Source: a virus
Direction: 5' to 3' (one strand)
Virus record (IMG/VR): IMGVR_UViG_3300030116_002913
Span: 1 to 23,842 of that record
Length of the DNA: 23,842 nucleotides
The number at the start of each line of letters is the position of its first letter. Position 1 is the stretch's first letter. This document shows, one piece after another, positions 1-5,621 of the stretch. The position numbers and the translations under genes were made by a program. The notes beneath the pieces are model-generated. The model was not told where the DNA came from. It saw only the letters and a list, made by a program, of their open reading frames with translations, and made no database searches.

Positions 1-102
1 TTTGACGAGGCACCGCAGGAGGAAATCGATGCGGCTTGGCGGCGGTACATGTACGTCAAGCGGCTGCACAGGGAGGGGGTCGAGTACGTCCCCAGATTTT
101 GA
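1..102 (+). CDS. 3' end of a phage protein (cut by window start)
   Basis: Frame 1 is open from the first base to a TGA at 100-102, giving 33 C-terminal residues rich in charged and aromatic amino acids (it ends YVPRF). The start lies outside the window, so neither length nor function can be judged. The TGA overlaps the ATG of the next gene (TGATG), the tight spacing seen throughout this unit, which supports it as a real upstream gene of the same operon. I do not recognise the family. Confidence 0.6.
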   Translation, partial: FDEAPQEEIDAAWRRYMYVKRLHREGVEYVPRF

Positions 103-986
103 TGGCAAAATACACTAGAGCACAGAATGTGGATGACCACATCGATGCGATCCGCGAGTTCGAGTCAAACATGCCCAAGAACCGAAAGACTTGGGAACCA
201 CAGGAACCCTACGTTGTGTGGTCTTTCCAGAAACATCGTTCGGCTAAACGGCACAGGGCTGGGTCGAGCGGCAAGCAGCGCAACAACACCTATGGTTTGA
301 CAGGGGAAGCTCCGCGCGTTGGCTCGAGGATTTTTCTTGCGCCGGTTACCATGCGAGTGATCGCGAAGTCCACCTCGCAATGGAGCGGCATGTGGCGAAA
401 CGGTCAGACCGATACGTTTACGCACATTCTTGCGGTGCCGGAAGATTACAAGCCGAAGGCTGCGGACTCGACGCCACCAGTGAATGACAACAAGCTGACG
501 CCGGTAAAGATTACCGAGAGTCGTCAGCGGGTGGTGACGACTCGGCCCTACCCTATGAGTCAGCTACGCAAACGGATGCTTGCGAAAAACCCGGTGTGTC
601 CTGTGACCGGCATAGACAGACCACAGTTTTTGCGCGTGTCACACATTAGGGCGGATAGTGCATGTGAGTTCGACTGGCAAAAGGCAGACGACGCAAACAT
701 ACTAATGCTGTCGCTGGCAGCGAACGAATTGTTCGACGGTCTGTGCCCACAAGGATTCAACGGCTGGAAGGGCCGCGCTGCGTGGATCACGTTTGCCGAT
801 GACGGCAAGTTGATGCGGAGTCTTCACATGACCGGCGACGAGTTACGGCGGTTTGGAATCTCGCATCATGTGTCTATTGCCCATCTGTTGAAGGGCAATA
901 CTGGAGAGCGGCGCCGTGGATACTTGAAGTGGCACCGCGAGAACATGTTCTTGGACAACATCCGGAAGGAGGAGACCGATGGATAG
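102..986 (+). CDS. HNH-type endonuclease (HNH_2-like, HNN variant)
   Basis: 294 residues from the ATG at 102, chosen over an upstream in-frame GTG-like start at 36 because it overlaps the previous stop as TGATG. The last third shows an HNH nuclease pattern: C166-x-x-T-G, then V-S-H181-I-R, N199-I-L-x-L, and A-N208-E-L-F-D. This matches the HNH_2-type layout found in restriction-like endonucleases, in which the last motif usually reads H-x-L-F-D; here that histidine is Asn, so it is an HNN-type site. The first ~150 residues match nothing I recognise and may bind DNA. Phages use such enzymes for DNA packaging, host DNA attack or as selfish homing nucleases. Nothing here decides which. It is not beside a terminase in this window. 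Nuclease call is good; role unknown. Confidence 0.7.
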   Translation: MAKYTRAQNVDDHIDAIREFESNMPKNRKTWEPQEPYVVWSFQKHRSAKRHRAGSSGKQRNNTYGLTGEAPRVGSRIFLAPVTMRVIAKSTSQWSGMWRNGQTDTFTHILAVPEDYKPKAADSTPPVNDNKLTPVKITESRQRVVTTRPYPMSQLRKRMLAKNPVCPVTGIDRPQFLRVSHIRADSACEFDWQKADDANILMLSLAANELFDGLCPQGFNGWKGRAAWITFADDGKLMRSLHMTGDELRRFGISHHVSIAHLLKGNTGERRRGYLKWHRENMFLDNIRKEETDG

Positions 987-1155
987 TTACGAAGAGGAGT
1001 CCAAGAAGATCGAGGACGACTACCAAGGTGTCGAGTGTGACTGGTGTGGACATATCTGCTGGGAGCACACGTCATTTTTCGGGGACATTCGTTGCGACGA
1101 GTGTGCCTATGAAGACGAAACCTACAGAAGGGAGATTCTAGGTGAGCGTATATGA
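979..1155 (+). CDS. small zinc-ribbon-like protein
   Basis: 58 residues, ATG at 979 overlapping the end of the HNH gene by 8 bases. Two cysteine knuckles are visible, C20-x-x-C23 and C39-x-x-C42, separated by 15 residues and with an extra C27, a typical small zinc-ribbon spacing. The rest is strongly acidic (E/D-rich N-terminus). Zinc binding is inferred from the Cys spacing. Small zinc ribbons in phage early operons often bind nucleic acid or host proteins, but the specific job cannot be read from the sequence. It overlaps the next gene by 14 bases, consistent with coupled translation. Confidence 0.6.
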   Translation: MDSYEEESKKIEDDYQGVECDWCGHICWEHTSFFGDIRCDECAYEDETYRREILGERI

Positions 1156-1393
1156 TAAGCGCGTGACGCGCGACATGAGGGTGATGATGCTGAAGATCCA
1201 CAACGATCTGAAGCGGATTAAGAACACGGTCGAGGAGTGCAACGACCTGTGGATTTCCGACCTGCGGAGGATGGAAGAGATCATCCATGAACTGCACAAG
1301 GAGTTCCATTTCAAGCCGCCGCAGAAGACCGGCGCGTATTGGGCAGACTGGATGTTTGCCGAAGAAGTTTCAGAGGAGGACGACGATGACTGA
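1142..1393 (+). CDS. small helical protein with acidic tail, unknown function
   Basis: 83 residues from a GTG at 1142. A purine-rich ribosome site (AGAAGGGAG, about 7 bases upstream) supports this start over the later internal ATGs. The first 55 residues are charged and helix-prone with regularly spaced hydrophobics, probably a short coiled coil. The C-terminus is very acidic (EEVSEEDDDD). It overlaps its neighbours on both sides, as expected in a polycistronic early unit. I do not recognise the family. An acidic tail could mimic DNA or contact a basic partner, but that is speculation. Confidence 0.55.
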   Translation: MSVYDKRVTRDMRVMMLKIHNDLKRIKNTVEECNDLWISDLRRMEEIIHELHKEFHFKPPQKTGAYWADWMFAEEVSEEDDDD

Positions 1394-1631
1394 TTGGATT
1401 TCTGTCGAAGACGCGATGCCGGAAGAGGGCCAGAAGGTCTGGTACTACTTCCAGCCTGTGGGCAGGCATCGTGGGACTTTCGATGGGTATTGGGTGGACG
1501 AGGACGGTAAGGAGTGGAAGGGGATGCATATGTTCTCCTGCGACTACGGATTCCTGACCGGCGACGTAACCCACTGGATGCCCGACGAGGGGCAGGATAA
1601 ACCCGAGAAGCCGAAGGAGACGATGCAGTGA
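1386..1631 (+). CDS. DUF551 family protein
   Basis: 81 residues from the ATG at 1386, overlapping the previous stop by 8 bases. It begins WISVEDAMPEEGQKV and has the closing motif THWMP near residues 61-65. This pair (W-I-S-V-x-D-x-x-P near the start, H-W-M-P near the end) is the hallmark of DUF551, a short domain common in phages and prophages. Its function is not established. The middle contains a possible beta-rich segment with several Trp/Tyr residues. The last ~15 residues are Lys/Glu/Pro-rich and probably disordered. Confidence 0.8.
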   Translation: MTDWISVEDAMPEEGQKVWYYFQPVGRHRGTFDGYWVDEDGKEWKGMHMFSCDYGFLTGDVTHWMPDEGQDKPEKPKETMQ

Positions 1632-1822
1632 AGATCGTCTGGGTTCTGTTGTTAGTGACAGGGTATGGTGTCGATTCGTTCGACACCAAATCCCTCGGCG
1701 GCTACGATACTATAGCCGAGTGTCATGTAGCAGCGACTCAAATATTTTGGGAGCGCATGCCTATCAACCAAGAGGCGCTGTGTATCCGAGTGGAGTACGA
1801 GGGAGATGACAGTGACGATTGA
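1628..1822 (+). CDS. small exported or membrane-anchored Cys-pair protein (paralogue A)
   Basis: 64 residues from a GTG at 1628 that overlaps the DUF551 stop as GTGA. The N-terminus (Lys then about ten hydrophobic residues, MKIVWVLLLVTGYGV) resembles a signal peptide or membrane anchor. The rest holds a Y-D-T-x-x-E-C32 motif and a second cysteine in C52-I-R-V-E, which could form a disulphide outside the cytoplasm. The same two motifs occur in the gene at 2265-2480, so the two look like diverged copies. Small exported early proteins can act in superinfection exclusion or envelope changes, but nothing here proves that. Confidence 0.55.
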   Translation: MKIVWVLLLVTGYGVDSFDTKSLGGYDTIAECHVAATQIFWERMPINQEALCIRVEYEGDDSDD

Positions 1823-2015
1823 AGAAGGTGACGGCACGATGCAGCAGCGTCTGGACATGGGCCTGTGCCCGAAATGCCAGACAGCCTTGGACCCTGGACC
1901 GGCGACCGTGTGCCGATGTTGTGGATTACAGATCAACGGTGTAAGTCAACCCCCTAGTTGTACACCGTTGGTCGATATTGACGACGTTATCAGCAATGCT
2001 GGGTCATTACAGTGA
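1806..2015 (+). CDS. small zinc-ribbon-like protein
   Basis: 69 residues if started at the ATG at 1806, which overlaps the previous gene by 17 bases. An in-frame ATG at 1839 (58 residues) is also possible, with a GAAGAAGG stretch about 11 bases ahead. Cysteines C21-x-x-C24 and C36-x-C38-C39-G form a compact zinc-knuckle arrangement. The C-terminal ~25 residues are less structured and are encoded across a strong inverted repeat (1931-1973). No family recognised beyond the zinc-ribbon appearance. The start is uncertain; the reading frame is well supported by tight packing. Confidence 0.55.
   Translation: MTVTIEEGDGTMQQRLDMGLCPKCQTALDPGPATVCRCCGLQINGVSQPPSCTPLVDIDDVISNAGSLQ
1931..1973 (+). other. 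strong RNA hairpin inside a coding region
   Basis: The arms GATCAACGGTGTA (1931-1943) and TACACCGTTGGTC (1961-1973) pair over 13 positions with one G-U wobble. After a 3-base bulge, CAAC (1947-1950) pairs with GTTG (1957-1960) around a CCCCTA loop. There is no T-run after it, so it is not a standard intrinsic terminator. It lies in the last third of the zinc-ribbon gene, so it could be an RNA processing, stability or translation-control element. Confidence 0.55.
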
Positions 2016-2065
2016 GCGATCTTGTGTTAGAACCGATTGTCAGTTACCATCAACAATGGCACGGC

Positions 2066-2071
2066 AAGGAG
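2066..2071 (+). promoter_or_regulatory. ribosome binding site deciding the start at 2078
   Basis: AAGGAG, a full Shine-Dalgarno core, sits six bases before the ATG at 2078. The upstream in-frame GTG at 2012 has no such site, so 2078 is preferred. Confidence 0.6.
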
Positions 2072-2077
2072 ATGTCA

Positions 2078-2263
2078 ATGAACGAGACACATTTGATGCC
2101 GGAGGCATCCGAAACCAAGAGCATGGAGTGGAGCACCGCCGTTCAGGTGATCGACTGGTGCGTTAGCGAGATGCTGGACAAGATTCACGAATGGCCCGAC
2201 GATTATGGGCCGGGCCGGGCAGACGAAGTCATGGAAGCGTGGCAGAGAATCTTGCGAGGGTGA
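2078..2263 (+). CDS. small phage protein of unknown function
   Basis: 61 residues from the ATG at 2078, chosen for the AAGGAG at 2066-2071. A longer form from GTG 2012 (83 residues) would overlap the previous stop by four bases but lacks a ribosome site. The protein is helix-prone and acidic, with three Trp residues (W-S-T-A, I-D-W-C, A-W-Q-R-I) in an amphipathic arrangement and a single central cysteine. I do not recognise the family. It ends one base before the next gene's ATG and so belongs to the same transcript. Confidence 0.55.
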   Translation: MNETHLMPEASETKSMEWSTAVQVIDWCVSEMLDKIHEWPDDYGPGRADEVMEAWQRILRG

Positions 2264-2264
2264 C

Positions 2265-2480
2265 ATGGAAACGGCGTTCTTGGTCATCCTGAATTTTTGT
2301 GTGCAGATCATGGGGCCACCCCGCTGCGGGCACATCGAGGATGAACGAGGCCCGTACCAGACAGAACAAGAATGCGAAGAACGCATCCACGAGATGTTCA
2401 ACTACATGAATACAAACTTCCCGCCCAACTCCGTCATCGCGCACGGAGTGTGCGTGAAGGTGGAAGGGGAGAGACTGTGA
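2265..2480 (+). CDS. small exported or membrane-anchored Cys-rich protein (paralogue B)
   Basis: 71 residues from the ATG at 2265, one base after the previous stop. The N-terminus (METAFLVILNFCVQIMG) is hydrophobic and could be an anchor or signal. The mature part has C21, C37 and C63. The segment Y-Q-T-x-x-E-C37 and the ending C63-V-K-V-E-G match the motifs of the protein at 1628-1822, so the two appear to be diverged paralogues with an unrelated gene pair between them. An even number of cysteines suggests disulphides outside the cytoplasm. Function unknown. Confidence 0.55.
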   Translation: METAFLVILNFCVQIMGPPRCGHIEDERGPYQTEQECEERIHEMFNYMNTNFPPNSVIAHGVCVKVEGERL

Positions 2481-2701
2481 AACAACGTGATCCAAATTGG
2501 CAGGGCATTCGTCGTCACCATGTGGTGATGGACAAGCGCAGCAGGATACTGGAGGGCATCCATCGAAACGAAATGAACGATGCCTGCGTTCGGTGTGGCA
2601 CACCTCTTGCTTCTATTGTAGAAGTTCACGGCCACAGTCAATGTTCTGTCTGTGGTAGCGTGATCGATGATTGCTGCCAAGGAGAGTGCGCCAATGACTA
2701 A
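2477..2701 (+). CDS. small zinc-ribbon-like protein with extra Cys cluster
   Basis: 74 residues from a GTG at 2477 overlapping the previous stop as GTGA, with a purine-rich GGAAGGGGAGAG stretch just ahead. The N-terminal 35 residues are basic. The second half has C37-x-x-C40-G and C56-x-x-C59-G, a classical zinc ribbon, followed by C66-C67-x-x-x-C71 at the very end. The basic N-terminus plus zinc ribbon is compatible with nucleic acid binding, which is inference. No specific family recognised. Confidence 0.55.
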   Translation: MKQRDPNWQGIRRHHVVMDKRSRILEGIHRNEMNDACVRCGTPLASIVEVHGHSQCSVCGSVIDDCCQGECAND

Positions 2702-2945
2702 GGACAACATTATCTATTTCTCGAAAGAACAACCCAAGATCGACAAGATCGATTCCTCTGCGGTCGAGGTGTTGTGTGACATTGCAGGCAGGCATCTGGA
2801 TGACGTTGTCATCTTGGGGTCTGACAAGGAGACTGGTGCCATCAAGATGATGACGACACAAGAGGATGTCGCCGACATCCTGTTCTATCTGGAGGTTGCC
2901 AAGAAGGCGATCCTAGATCAGGGCGTCCATGATGGCGAAATTTAA
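2694..2945 (+). CDS. small phage protein of unknown function
   Basis: 83 residues from the ATG at 2694, preceded by AAGGAG about nine bases upstream and overlapping the previous gene by eight bases. The middle (V-V-I-L-G-S-D, then G-A-I-K-M-M-T-T) looks like a beta hairpin, followed by a helix (D-I-L-F-Y-L-E-V-A-K-K-A-I-L). This beta-beta-helix layout recurs in short phage proteins of unknown role. It overlaps the start of the helicase gene, so the two are probably translated together. Confidence 0.55.
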   Translation: MTKDNIIYFSKEQPKIDKIDSSAVEVLCDIAGRHLDDVVILGSDKETGAIKMMTTQEDVADILFYLEVAKKAILDQGVHDGEI

Positions 2946-4380
2946 CTACCGTACGGAGCCTTACGCACACCAGCGTGAGGCTCTGGAACGCTCGTACGAC
3001 AAACACAACTACGCATATTTTATGGAGATGGGGTGTGGCAAGTCGAAGGTACTTATTGACAACGTGGTCTGGCTCTACGAGCAGGGCCGCATTGACACGG
3101 CGGTTATTGTTGCGCCGAAAGGTGTTTACCGCAACTGGGAAACGTCGGAGATTCCCACCCACTTTCCGACCGACATTCCGCATGAGATTTATGTATGGAA
3201 TCCGAGTCCCAACAAGTCACAAGCCGAACGTCTCAAGTCTGGCATTCAAGAGCGTGGCGTCCTCCGCATCCTTCTGGCAAACGTGGAAGGGTTTGCGTCT
3301 AAAAAGCTGCCCGCATTTGTGGGCGCGTTCACACAGGGCAGCACTTTCCTACTTGCTGTTGATGAGTCCACTACAATCAAGAATCCCAAAGCCAAACGCA
3401 CTAAAACGCTGGCGCTCTTCGGTGACAAGGCTGCATACAAAAGAATCCTGACAGGATCTCCGGTGACGAAGTCGCCGATGGATCTGTATGCACAGTGCGG
3501 ATTCATGGATAAGAAGCTGCTCGGCTTCGCATCGTACTACTCGTTTCAAGGGCGGTACGCGATCACCAAGACACAGCGCATGGGCGCACACAGTTTCTTG
3601 CAGATTGTCGGCTATCGGAATCTCGACGAGCTATCGACTAAGCTCGATATGTTTTCGTATCGAGTCACCAAGGAAGAGGCGCTCGATTTACCGGACAAGG
3701 TATACACCACCCGAGAGGTGGGCGTGACCGACGAGCAGCGACAGCACTACATGACATTGAAGAAGCAGGCCATCGCCATGTTCGACAACGGCGATCTGGT
3801 GACGGCGCCGGCTGTGATCACACAACTGCTGCGGTTGCAGCAGGTGCTGTGCGGCCACATCAAAACGGACGACGGTGACCTGATCGAGTTCCCGACCAAG
3901 CGGCTCGATGCGTTGAAGGAGACCATCGAGGAGATGACCGGCAAGGTCATCATCTGGTCGCGCTTCCGCTACGACATCAAGAAGATTGCAGACGAACTGC
4001 GACGGATTCATGGGCCGGGGTCCGTGGTCACATATTTTGGGGACACCACCGATGAACAACGCCAGCAGGCGATCAAGGACTTTCAGTTCGGAGACGCCAG
4101 GTTCTTCGTGGCGAACCCGCAAACCGCAGGCTTCGGGTTGACGCTGACGGCTGCAACGAACGTGATCTACTATGCCAACGACTTCGACTTGGCGACTCGG
4201 ATGCAGTCCGAGGACCGCTGTCACCGGATCGGGCAGAACAACCGAGTCACCTATGTTGATCTGATCACTCCGGGTTCGATTGATCAGCGGATTGTTCGTG
4301 CTCTTCGGGACAAGATCGATCTGTCGGCGAAGGCTCTGGGTGAAGAAGCTCGGAAATGGTTAGAGCTTTCTTCCCCTTGA
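2929..4380 (+). CDS. SNF2-type (SF2) DNA helicase/translocase
   Basis: 483 residues from tandem ATGs at 2929 and 2932; either could be used. The motifs are in order: an N-terminal Q-like motif (Y-x-H-Q-R-E-A), Walker A G35-C-G-K-S, motif Ia V-A-P-K-G-V-Y-R-N-W (61-70), a DExx box D145-E-S-T, motif III T-G-S-P-V (175-179), then in the second RecA-like domain I-I-W-S-R-F, G-F-G-L-T-L-T and motif VI Q-S-E-D-R-C-H-R-I-G-Q (426-436). The Q-x-E-D-R-x-H-R-I-G-Q signature is specific to SNF2 proteins. Such phage enzymes use ATP to move along double-stranded DNA and may clear proteins or remodel forks. Cytoplasmic. It overlaps the previous gene by 17 bases, and its last 116 bases are antisense to the nuclease gene on the other strand. 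Confidence 0.9.
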   Translation: MMAKFNYRTEPYAHQREALERSYDKHNYAYFMEMGCGKSKVLIDNVVWLYEQGRIDTAVIVAPKGVYRNWETSEIPTHFPTDIPHEIYVWNPSPNKSQAERLKSGIQERGVLRILLANVEGFASKKLPAFVGAFTQGSTFLLAVDESTTIKNPKAKRTKTLALFGDKAAYKRILTGSPVTKSPMDLYAQCGFMDKKLLGFASYYSFQGRYAITKTQRMGAHSFLQIVGYRNLDELSTKLDMFSYRVTKEEALDLPDKVYTTREVGVTDEQRQHYMTLKKQAIAMFDNGDLVTAPAVITQLLRLQQVLCGHIKTDDGDLIEFPTKRLDALKETIEEMTGKVIIWSRFRYDIKKIADELRRIHGPGSVVTYFGDTTDEQRQQAIKDFQFGDARFFVANPQTAGFGLTLTAATNVIYYANDFDLATRMQSEDRCHRIGQNNRVTYVDLITPGSIDQRIVRALRDKIDLSAKALGEEARKWLELSSP

Positions 4381-4717
4381 AGTGGCGGTTCTGCGCCTTG
4401 TTCGTGGACACTGGATCGTTGGCGAGTTGATGTGTGTACAAGCCAACGGCACCCGTCTCGAGGTCAACATACAACAGACGCACACCCAGCTTGCGCTGCA
4501 CGTCTGTCAGGTTACGAGCGATTGATGTGCCGGATGAACGAAACGCATGTGTTTTTACGTCGAACAAGTGTGTTTTCCCGTTCGGCGAGATAGCAACGAG
4601 GTCCACTGGCCCCTGTGCCATCACCGGCTGGTAGACGTAGCAGTCTTGGGACAACAACCACTCCGCTGCCAGCAACTCTGATCGCTGACCGTCTCGATTT
4701 TTTTGTGAAGGTCGCAT
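4265..4717 (-). CDS. PD-(D/E)XK family nuclease
   Basis: 150 residues on the - strand, ATG at 4717. The first 60 residues show the PD-(D/E)XK core: helix with E14 (R-S-E-L-L-A-A-E), G-P-V-D39-L-V, and F-D53-V-K55-T, the metal-binding and catalytic set. The layout is that of the small resolvase/homing-like PD-(D/E)XK endonucleases, which cut branched or double-stranded DNA. The last 50 residues are polar and probably disordered, and they are encoded in the part overlapping the helicase gene antisense (4265-4380). It is the only - strand gene in the early half, and it diverges from the RHH regulator gene 72 bases away. It could resolve recombination intermediates or act on foreign DNA; the sequence cannot separate these. 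Confidence 0.8.
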   Translation of the reverse strand: MRPSQKNRDGQRSELLAAEWLLSQDCYVYQPVMAQGPVDLVAISPNGKTHLFDVKTHAFRSSGTSIARNLTDVQRKLGVRLLYVDLETGAVGLYTHQLANDPVSTNKAQNRHFKGKKALTISELLHPEPSPTDRSCPEEHEQSADQSNPE

Positions 4718-4724
4718 AATTGTA

Positions 4725-4752
4725 TTGACTCCCCGTCTTTATCATTTATTGT
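4725..4752 (+). promoter_or_regulatory. candidate sigma70-type promoter for the RHH gene
   Basis: TTGACT (4725-4730, five of six matches to the -35 consensus), a 16-base spacer, then TATTGT (4747-4752, four of six to the -10). Transcription would begin near 4759, upstream of the GTG at 4790 but downstream of the alternative GTG at 4751. Pattern-based only. Confidence 0.4.
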
Positions 4753-4759
4753 GAGTCAC
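4751..4759. promoter_or_regulatory. palindrome, possible operator
   Basis: GTGAGTCAC is a perfect inverted repeat around a central G. It overlaps the end of the candidate -10 and the predicted start of transcription and lies between the divergent nuclease and RHH genes. GTTAAC, a second short palindrome, follows at 4760-4765. An operator role is inference. Confidence 0.3.
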
Positions 4760-4776
4760 GTTAACAGATACACACC

Positions 4777-4782
4777 AAGGAG
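4777..4782 (+). promoter_or_regulatory. ribosome binding site deciding the start at 4790
   Basis: AAGGAG seven bases before the GTG at 4790, in an otherwise weakly purine-rich leader. It argues for the 50-residue form of the RHH protein. Confidence 0.55.
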
Positions 4783-4789
4783 TAAACAG

Positions 4790-4942
4790 GTGGATTTGAA
4801 TAGGTGGAGAACGGTCGCTGTCCCGATTGACTTGTACAAGGTCTTGAAAGATATGGCTGACCAAAATGACCGCAGTGTCAGCAAACAGGTTACCTTCATC
4901 CTGAAAAGATTTTTCGAATCCGAAGGTGTGAAATTGGGTTGA
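4790..4942 (+). CDS. ribbon-helix-helix (Arc/CopG-like) DNA-binding regulator
   Basis: 50 residues from the GTG at 4790, chosen because AAGGAG lies at 4777-4782, seven bases ahead. A longer form from GTG 4751 would add 13 residues but would start ahead of its own predicted transcript. The fold pattern is classical RHH: a short strand W-R-T-V-A-V-P, helix D-L-Y-K-V-L-K-D-M-A, a turn with N-D-R-S-V-S, and helix K-Q-V-T-F-I-L-K-R-F-F. Such proteins dimerise and insert the paired strands into the major groove of inverted repeats, usually as repressors. Candidate target palindromes lie on both sides of the gene (4751-4759 and 4947-4958), so it may control itself and the replication module. Confidence 0.75.
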   Translation: MDLNRWRTVAVPIDLYKVLKDMADQNDRSVSKQVTFILKRFFESEGVKLG

Positions 4943-4967
4943 TCGTGAACCGTGGTTCCTGTATCAC
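4939..4967 (+). promoter_or_regulatory. candidate promoter with embedded palindromic operator
   Basis: TTGATC (4939-4944), a 17-base spacer and TATCAC (4962-4967) form a sigma70-like pair with four of six matches each. The spacer contains the perfect inverted repeat GAACCGTGGTTC (4947-4958), where a bound repressor would block RNA polymerase. The -35 overlaps the stop codon of the RHH gene. Transcription would start near 4974, the first base of the hairpin described at 4974-5007. The coincidence of the three elements is seen directly; function is inferred. Confidence 0.4.
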
Positions 4968-4973
4968 CCTCCA

Positions 4974-5007
4974 GCGGCGGCGAGTCGCTACCATGATCCG
5001 CCGCCGC
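4974..5007 (+). other. GC-rich leader hairpin
   Basis: GCGGCGGCG (4974-4982) pairs perfectly with CGCCGCCGC (4999-5007) around a 16-base loop. No T-run follows, so it is not a normal intrinsic terminator. It lies in the 108-base leader before the gene at 5051 and would form the 5' end of a transcript from the promoter at 4939-4967, where it could protect the RNA or control expression. Confidence 0.5.
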
Positions 5008-5050
5008 ACGACAGCCGAAGGGCTTAAACTTTAACGTAAGGAGAAGAAGC

Positions 5051-5617
5051 ATGAGCGATGTGTTTTCGCTTTTTGACGAGGCAGTCGATGCCCAGAAGTT
5101 CGACAATGTGGATGAGACGAAAGGTTCCCGCCTTTCCAATCTCATCCGCGATTCCCTAAAGATCGACGAGGAGATCTCGCAAGCCGAGAAGTACCTCAAG
5201 GATCTTAAATTCAAGAAACGCAAGGTGAATGAAGAGGACATCCCCGCTCTCATGGAAGAGATGGGTATGGAATCTGTCACGGTCGAAGGGCACAAGATCA
5301 CCCTTCGTCAGTTTGTCCATGCCCGCATCCCAGATGACAGGCGGGACGAAGCGTTTGCGTGGCTCCGTTCCATCGGCGAAGGCGACATCATCAAGCACGA
5401 TGTCACCGTGTCATTCAACACAGGGCAGGACAACATGGCCGGCGCTGTGGTCGAAGACTTGCGCCAACAGTATGGTCTGGATCCCGCGCAAAAAACCCAT
5501 GTCCATCCGCAGACGCTGAAGGCATGGGTCCGTAACCGCATTGAGTCGGGTCAGGATATCGACTTCGACCAGTTCGGTGTGTTTGTAGGAACTGAAGCTA
5601 AAATTACGAGGACGTAG
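5051..5617 (+). CDS. conserved phage replication-region protein, function unknown
   Basis: 188 residues, ATG at 5051 with TAAGGAG nearby (spacing about 8). Residues ~35-65 are a charged helix typical of a coiled coil, followed by E-E-D-I-P-A-L-M-E-E-M-G-M, then a mixed alpha/beta part (I-P-D-D-R-R-D-E-A-F-A-W-L-R, V-S-F-N-T-G) and a late motif V-H-P-Q-T-L-K-A-W-V-R. From memory this layout belongs to a widespread family of uncharacterised phage proteins encoded next to DNA-binding and replication genes; I cannot give a function. It is the first gene after the candidate promoter/hairpin, and four bases separate it from the SSB-like gene, so the two probably work together. Confidence 0.7.
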   Translation: MSDVFSLFDEAVDAQKFDNVDETKGSRLSNLIRDSLKIDEEISQAEKYLKDLKFKKRKVNEEDIPALMEEMGMESVTVEGHKITLRQFVHARIPDDRRDEAFAWLRSIGEGDIIKHDVTVSFNTGQDNMAGAVVEDLRQQYGLDPAQKTHVHPQTLKAWVRNRIESGQDIDFDQFGVFVGTEAKITRT

Positions 5618-5621
5618 AACG

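Noticed and set aside
4698-4704. Run of seven T (A7 in the nuclease gene) as a programmed frameshift site
   Set aside because: It is only about 15 bases from the start codon and no useful alternative frame or stimulatory structure follows.
4751-4789. N-terminal extension of the RHH protein from GTG 4751
   Set aside because: It would start before the predicted transcript start and lacks a ribosome site; AAGGAG points to 4790.
4974-5007. Intrinsic terminator after the RHH gene
   Set aside because: The stem is strong but no T-run follows it, and a candidate promoter directly precedes it.
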